Source of the DNA: Hetaerina americana
Taxonomy: Eukaryota > Arthropoda > Insecta > Odonata > Calopterygidae
NCBI GenBank assembly: GCA_022747635.1
Contig: JAKTNV010000089.1
Coordinates: 926,501 to 990,500, forward strand
Direction of reading: 5' to 3'
Length of the DNA stretch: 64,000 bases
Below the pieces are notes generated by a model. The model saw nothing but the letters and a program-made list of their open reading frames with translations, ran no database searches and had not been told where the DNA came from. Position numbers and translations under genes: made by a program. Positions 36,987 to 64,000 of the stretch are shown one piece after another; position 1 is the stretch's first letter, and each line of letters begins with the position of its first letter.

Positions 36987-37250
36987 CTCTACTTTTCCAT
37001 TAGGTAGCAGTTTCCTCGAGACTCCTCGGCCGAGACCTTTATCAAAGTGTCTTCTTGAACACTCGAATGAGAACGAGTGAATGGTTGGGTATCTCCAACT
37101 GTTGTCCAAAATGTTGTTAGACGAGTTGAAGCTCAAGATAAGAGTCATACACAGACGCACATGATCGGGGAACTCGGCTGTGTATACGTTTTCTCCTCTC
37201 GCTGCTCCCCACACTCTCACTCTTGAACCCGCCGGCGTTTTCCGTTTATA
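36987..37250 (-). promoter_or_regulatory. Candidate promoter and untranslated first exon of the complete sulfatase gene
   Basis: The minus strand has a TATA box (GAGTATAAACGG, TATAAA at 37250-37245) in CpG-rich DNA. About 230 bp later comes a consensus donor, GAG then GTGAGT (exon end 36987). The only same-strand acceptor in need of a partner downstream is TTTTCTTTTATTTCAG at 31243, just before the sulfatase start codon. The expected start site is near 37217. The segment has upstream ATGs, as many insect 5' UTRs do. An alternative is the first exon of an unrelated minus-strand transcript. The long open frame at 37256-36975 begins upstream of the TATA box and is not considered a protein. Confidence 0.45.
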
Positions 37251-37563
37251 CTCCATCAGTTATCCCGCCTACTGTTTCGCAAGAAAAGGAAAGCGCTGTT
37301 CATAGCATGCTGCGGACGAACGGCGAATACGTAACCCGGTCGGTTAATGACCACTCCCCACCAAATATTTAAGTTCCACCCGCACAAAATGATGATATTT
37401 TTTTCAATCAACAAGAACACTTAAAGTATCATCTCGAAAAAGAAGGATTTACGCAAATGATCGAACCAATGACCGGGAGGATGAGGAACGATCAATAAAG
37501 ACGATGTGTGTCGTGTGGTTCAGAAAAAGAGGCTTCGATGAAAGAGTTCGTTTGTGTATATAA

Positions 37564-37821
37564 CCATAAACACAGTAATCAACCCGAAGGCCGGTTTAGT
37601 AGATGATGGTAGAGATCACCCAGTACTAACGGCGTGTGAAAATTCACACATCAGGGTAGGGGGGCCAGTGCCTTTCCCTGTGCCGGTTATAGTTTTCCAG
37701 GAAGATCTGGTACCCGAAAAATCACATAGCTTGGGCGGAGCTGCAGGCGCCCAGAGTGCCTTGCCCGGGAATCGAAACCGAGACCTTCCGGTCAGCATTC
37801 CAACGCTTTACCCACTATTTA
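37564..37821 (-). mobile_element. SINE family S1
   Basis: The minus strand carries the B-box-like GGTTTCGATTCCCGG (about 37785-37770), then TGCAGCTCCGCCCAAGC and GGCACAGGGAAAGGCACTGG, ending GTGTTTATGGTTAT. Flanked by an 8-bp duplication TGTATATA (37556-37563 and 37822-37829). Confidence 0.88.
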
Positions 37822-37948
37822 TGTATATATAATGAATATAAACACTTATACGAGACGAACACAGGAATGGTTCGTTTCCATCCCTTTCCCTTATACTCCT
37901 TTATCTGTATCCGTGTGAATGAATATGTGCTCGCCATTTGACGGATTT

Positions 37949-40109
<2,161 letters not shown>

Positions 40110-41040
40110 TTTTCATCGTCCATCAAACCTAGTTTTTCTATACCTTTAAGCAGTTCCTCGAGGGTGTTATTTATCCCCATGGTCTTATCTTATTTCATGC
40201 CTAATAAATCTTCCGGGCCCGATCAAATACCTGCTCACACATTTGAGAACTAGCGTCAGAAATGGCATCGTATCTAGAAATTATGTTTAAAATTCGCTAG
40301 TTCAAAGATCACGAGGTTCCCAGTGATTGGAAATCGACTAACGTAACACCAATATTTAAAAATGTAGGCAAGGAGGAACCGAGCAGTTCCAGACCTATTC
40401 CCTTTCATCCATTTCGTGCAAGGCTATGGAACATATGGTTGCTAGTTCGATCGTGAAGCAACTCGATAGACAGAAGTTATTGATGAAAAATCGGCGCGGT
40501 TTCCGAAAAGGTAGAACCTGCGAGACACAACTTACGCTTTTTGTTCACGATATTCTTATTTCGGGATAGAGCAATGTTCCCGTGAACACGGTTTATCAAG
40601 ATTTTAAAAAAGCTTTCGATAAAGTACCTCATATTAAACCACTTAAGAACTGGAAGCACATGGCATAGATCAAAATATCCTTGGTCGGATTAAAGACTTT
40701 TTGGATAGACGGGTATAAAGAGTTAGTCATAGATGGAGTTAGCTGTAATGCAGTAGAAGTCACTTCGGGTGTATCCAAGGGGTATGTCACCGGATCTGTT
40801 TCATTCCTTCTTTACGTTAACGACATTAACTCCATGGTCACTAGTAAGATTCATTTATTTGACGATGATGCAGTGGTTTAGAAAGATATCCGGATTCCTT
40901 AGAATTAAGCAGCCTTAGCAGGGGACCTAAACCCTATATAACAATGGTGCAACACTTGATATTTGTATTTTGTACATTTAGTACCCTGCAAGCAACCTCC
41001 ATGGTGTGTGCAAGGGGTGGGTACCCACTAGACTAATTAT
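40110..41040 (+). mobile_element. Jockey-like LINE reverse-transcriptase fragment
   Basis: The plus strand shows NKSSGPDQIPAHTFEN (about 40200), NMFRKGRTCETQLT-like KNRRGFRKGRTCETQL (about 40490), YQDFKKAFDKVPH (about 40590), then TSGVSKGYVTGSVSFLLYVN and DDDAVV (40740-40880), the reverse-transcriptase palm with the first Asp of the catalytic pair in LFDDDA. Frames are broken by stops. The stretch near 40980-41040 (CAAGCAACCTCCATGGTGTG) looks like its 3' tail. Confidence 0.75.
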
Positions 41041-41419
41041 TACAATAACATTTACCCCTACCACGGTCGGGCTTTGATATTCTGATCCCTTATTGTGCGA
41101 GGTAAAATTGGCATCTTTAATCAATCTGTTCTACAGTTAATCTTCATAATTTTATTTACTAAATCTCACCTACCGTAGTTGGATTGGGGTAATAATACAT
41201 TGTCAACATCATTTATGTCCCTACTACATCGACCATTTTGCTCCAAAACACTTTCGAGATATGTAAACTGTGCCACATATTGTAGTTTTTACCCTCCTAT
41301 CTTAAGGACTAACTTAGCCCTTCTCTTTCTGGAAAACCGCAAACTTTTTTTTATTAATATTTCATCTCATCTCATTTCTGTCGCACTGAATTTCAAAGTC
41401 ACTCAGCAATGCTTGCAAC

Positions 41420-42160
41420 CTCTTGACTGACTGACTGTCTAGAGCTTCTTCAACAGCAAATTTAGCTTATTTTATGGGTTTCAGGCCCACTTGCATTCCT
41501 ATCTCCAGCTCTCCCAATGCCTCTTTAATCATATCTTCCACATTCGTTGAACAGCGCTGGCGATAATGGACAACCCTTCCTTACACCTCTTTCTAACACT
41601 GTCCTTCTGGACTCTACATTCCCCACTCGCACCTGAGCAGTCAGAGACATGTACAGGTTGCGGCTTAGCCTCCTATCCCTCCAATTTATTTCTGCAATAT
41701 ACTCCTTTTTGTGTCCTAATTCATTCTATCAAATGCCTTTTCAAAATCTACGAAACCCTCAAACACGTCCTCATTGCATTTTATAGTCAACCTTAATCTT
41801 GCGATGGCTTCAAGCGTATATCTCCCCTTCCTCAATTCAAACCGATTATCCCCGAAGTGATCATTTGCCATGGTCTCCATCCTTGTGTTGATGATCCTGA
41901 GAGCCACTTCAGCTACGTGGGAAATCAAACTTATCGTTCTGTACTCCTCACACGATGCAGCCTTTAACTTATTTGGAATAGGAACTAATAGTGATCTCAC
42001 TAAGTCTCTTGATACTTCCTCATAGATGCTATGAATTAGTCCATATACACAATTCCTCCCACATTTCCCTGAACCTTTTAATAGTTCCGCAGAAATATTT
42101 TCCACCCCCTTGGCCTTAATAATATTTCCGATAAAATTAATCAAATATTTTTCCACCGCT
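41420..42160 (-). mobile_element. LINE reverse-transcriptase fragment (GTWN-type)
   Basis: The minus-strand frame 42156-41716 reads GVENISAELLKGSGK, SLLVPIPNKLKAASCEEYRT, RRGR-like FELRKGRYTLEAI and EGFVDFEKAFDR, i.e. reverse-transcriptase blocks 0 to 3. The remainder continues in broken frames (RTVLERGVRKGCPLSPALF near 41600). Conserved order but no complete ORF. Confidence 0.82.
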
Positions 42161-42308
42161 ATTAAATGGTTATTCTTTCGTTTTTTCAGTTACTTTCCAT
42201 AGTATGATACTATTTTGGATATTTTCCGGCATTCGTTTGGCCATTTTTTAAGGTATTTAAATGTTGAAAACAATTCTTTAATCAATTTGAGTAATTGCAC
42301 TGTTCGAA

Positions 42309-43409
42309 GAGGATGGTCCCAGATGTACCCGGCCTGACGTAGAGATAGCGGTAGTTCTTTAAAAAATATCAATGTATTAGAAAGTATGCAATCTATAAAG
42401 CATATTTCTCAAGTATGAAGTCACTATGTTGTTTAGTATTTGTTTGGCAATCATCAATAGTGAACGTTTTCAGTGAATTTGTAAAAATGGATAAAATTGG
42501 TCATCGTTATGTGACAAAATACTTTTACTTGAAAGGCCTCAGCCCAACCAATGTTAAAGCTTAATGGATTCTACTCTGGGTGAGTCTGCTCCTTCGTTTA
42601 CAGCAGTACAATATTGGGTAGCGGAGTTTAAACGAGGCCATGCAAGCTGTCAAGAAGAGCATCGAATTGGTCGACCAAATGAGGTGACGACTCCAGAAAC
42701 ATTGAAGAAAATCCACTAAGTGATACTTGATGATTGTCGACTGAAAGCGCGCGAGCTAGCAGACATAGTAGGCATTTCAAAAAGTGTGGTACGTTGTATA
42801 TTAACTGAACATTTGGACATGAGAAATGTGTGTGCAAGATGGGTGCCGCGTTTGCTCACACTCGAGCAAAACCAGTGTCGTGAAGATGTTTAAATTGAGT
42901 GTTTAGCAAAGTTTCACAGCAACAAAGCAGAATTTTTGTGCCATTTCATAACCATGGATGAAACATGTGTCTGCTTCATACCCGAGACAAAAGAACAATA
43001 AAAACAGTGGATTCAAAAGGGAGAACCAGCTCCAAAGAAGTTGAAGACCGTCTCATCTGCAGGCAAGGTCATAGCGATGGGGATAATTTTCATTGACTAT
43101 CTTTAATAAGGAAAAGCTATTAACGGCGAGTATTATGCTAACAAAGTGCAACGTTTGAGCGAAGAAATCAAGCGAAAGCGGCCGCATTTGGCTAAGAAGA
43201 AAGAGCTGTTTCGTCAAGACAATGGACCAGCTCACAACTCCGTTATTGCAATGGCCAAAATTCGCGAATAAAAAGGGTATCGGACATATTTAACATCGCT
43301 GGGATATGTGTATAGAGCTGAAAGGAGATTATGTTGAAAAGTAAATACACTAATTCCAAAAATGTTTGTGTTTTTTTCTGTTGGGCCGGGTACAACTGGG
43401 ATTACCCTC
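42309..43409 (+). mobile_element. mariner, family M2, decayed
   Basis: The 5' end GAGGATGGTCCCAGATGTAC matches, inverted, the 3' end (GTACAACTGGGATTACCCTC, ending 43409). The transposase starts at 42489 (MDKIGHRYVTKYFYLKGLS) and continues in other frames: SCQEEHRIGRPNEVTTPET, ICARW-like VCARWVPRLLTLEQNQC, TMDETCVCFIPETK (first Asp), FRQDNGPAHNSVIAMAK (second Asp). The SPDLAPSD block is deleted before the terminal ENDYVEK-like GDYVEK near 43340. Several stops; inactive. Confidence 0.85.
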
Positions 43410-43627
43410 TTATTGAAACGCTTAGGATGCTCAGAGTCTTGTTTATAAGTATTTCATTAGTCAATAGTTGGAGGCGCAAATTATGCGTATAGTTATTTTG
43501 TTAAAGGTTTAGTGCATTCAATTCTTATACAAATCGCTGTTTCAATATCCCATAATTTGTTAAAAAGTGTATTATTATCATTGGTTTTCAAATAATGGCT
43601 TCATTAAAAACGTTTTTACTTTACACC

Positions 43628-44025
43628 TACGTAATAGCTTGAGGTTATTTCTTTTCACGCTGCAGTTATTGCGAAAATAGGCCCTTCTCTAAAGTTATAA
43701 ACAAATTGGATTAGAGTTTCAGTTCTTCATTTCTTATATTAGGTAAATGTGGTGCGGGATTTCGGTTGCTAGGCCGGGCAAAATTAGAAAAATCAATACC
43801 CACTAATACTGTGTCCGTTCTAGCTACGTAATAGCTTGAGGTTATTTCTTTTCACGCTGCAGTTATTTCGAAAATAGGCCCTTCTCTAAAGTTATAAACA
43901 AATTAGATTAGAGTTTCAGTTCTTCATTTCTTATACCTATTAGGTAAATGTAGTGCGGGTTTTCGGTTGCCAGGTCGGGCAAAATTAGGAAAATCAATAC
44001 CCACTAACACTGTGTCCGTTCTAGC
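43628..44025. repeat. Tandem duplication, about 0.2-kb unit, upstream of ISWI
   Basis: Units 43628-43824 and 43825-44025 are near identical (start TACGTAATAGCTTGAGG, end GTGTCCGTTCTAGC). The second has a few substitutions and a 4-5 bp insertion (TACCTATTAGG). Located about 0.65 kb before the ISWI start codon. Confidence 0.93.
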
Positions 44026-44683
44026 TTCTTGTGTTCACAATAATAATAATCCTTTTAATAAGGATTAACAAATAATCCTTTAACCATACCTAAGCCATTA
44101 CCACGCTAAATATTCCCTCCTGCATATCCTCATACGCCCGGAAAGAATTACCCAAAACGCTTCGTAGGTAATCTAATCAGTTTCAAATAAGACAATTCTC
44201 TGGTTGTAATCATTGTTCTTGTTGCTTTTATTTTATTGTTTTTCGCACAAATTCAAACGTAGATGAACAATAAATTGCAATAGTACCACAATATAAACAC
44301 GGGTGTCCGATAAGTGGCAATATTGAAACGAATTCGTTTCTTAGGTACAAGAAATACAATTTGCACTTCAGTATAAGGAAATGTAAAGAGAGATAAGCAG
44401 TCCCAAAAAGGTGATTTTAATGCATGACTTTTTTAAACTGGCGCAAAAAACAATGTCTTCTGCATATATAAAATTTCAGGAAGTGAAGCCCCGCTTGACG
44501 AATTTTTCAAATTCCCTCCAGAACTTATTTGAATCGTCTTGATTTGACTAGACTAGTACCTTTGATTCCCGCCAGTGATATCCACAGTGCCGTGAAGTAA
44601 GAAGTAGGTGTTCGCTCGATTACCGGATGTGTAGGAGAAAACAATTTCATTTTTTCATGTTATTTTAGGAAGTATTGGTAAAC

Positions 44684-63778
<19,095 letters not shown>

Positions 63779-63889
63779 TAATTTATTTTTATATTCATGT
63801 CATGTTCCAGGGACTCTTTGTGAAGGCTTCTGTGGTGTGCATTAATTGAAGTCTTCCAGGATTTAATGTGTGTTCTTCCATATTTGTGG

Positions 63890-64000
63890 GGCAACAGTTT
63901 CGCTAGTGTTGCAGTTTGCATCTTGAGGTCAGAAGTGATTGATGCTGGTTTTTTCAGTGTTTATACCTCTGCTCGAATGCTCTCTGATTGGCCAATTAAT
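63890..64000 (-). repeat. Dispersed promoter-like module, copy 3 (reaches window edge)
   Basis: The minus strand reads TTGGCCAATCAGAGAGC, GAGGTATAAACACTG (TATA), then CTCAAGATGCAAACTGC and AGCGAAACTGTTGCC. Same box order as copies 1 and 2, opposite strand, in the intron after ISWI exon 11. Confidence 0.5.

Noticed and set aside
36975..37256. 93-codon minus-strand frame as a protein
   Set aside because: Its ATG is upstream of the TATA box and the frame runs through a consensus splice donor; more likely promoter plus untranslated exon.

Overview
The window is animal nuclear DNA, almost certainly from an arthropod and probably an insect. It is AT-rich, its genes are split by long introns, and those introns are full of mariner transposons, APE-type LINEs and tRNA-derived SINEs. 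The conserved proteins (an ISWI-type remodeller, arylsulfatase B-like sulfatases, a ribosomal protein uS9 pseudogene) fit this. I cannot name the species from the sequence.

Layout. (1) Positions 1-4660 hold only mobile DNA: the 5' end of a mariner, a decayed endonuclease/reverse-transcriptase LINE split by a SINE, a headless SINE and a deleted mariner. (2) Positions 4661-5100, minus strand, carry the first two coding exons of a second arylsulfatase; its remaining exons must lie left of the window. (3) Positions 5100-13686 are intergenic. They contain a CpG-richer unique block, a tRNA-like relic, a LINE scrap and a retrocopy of the RpS16 (uS9) mRNA. (4) Positions 13687-31242, minus strand, are a complete seven-coding-exon arylsulfatase B-like gene (581 codons plus stop). 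A TATA-containing candidate promoter and untranslated first exon sit near 37.0-37.25 kb. (5) Positions 37.3-44.67 kb are intergenic: SINE, a long (TA)n tract, two LINE reverse-transcriptase relics, a mariner and a 0.2-kb tandem duplication. (6) From 44684 to the right edge, plus strand, is the ISWI gene: eleven coding exons, about 550 residues, through ATPase motif V. It continues beyond the window.

The two sulfatases are tandem paralogues: same strand, same 39-codon first coding exon, same 160-nt second exon, about 85 percent identity over exon 2. Both keep the cysteine that becomes formylglycine, so both are plausibly active secreted or lysosomal sulfatases. ISWI is a nuclear nucleosome-sliding ATPase with no functional link to them.

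I found no prokaryote-style system, CRISPR array or operon. The most notable items are: a mariner derivative with good TIRs and an open DNA-binding-domain reading frame but no catalytic domain; an 85-bp-arm palindrome whose arms carry CTGATGA...GAAAC, the hammerhead core order; a promoter-like module repeated at three places; an Arg-to-Gln change at the ISWI AutoN motif; and an inverted pair of TIR elements around ISWI coding exon 11.
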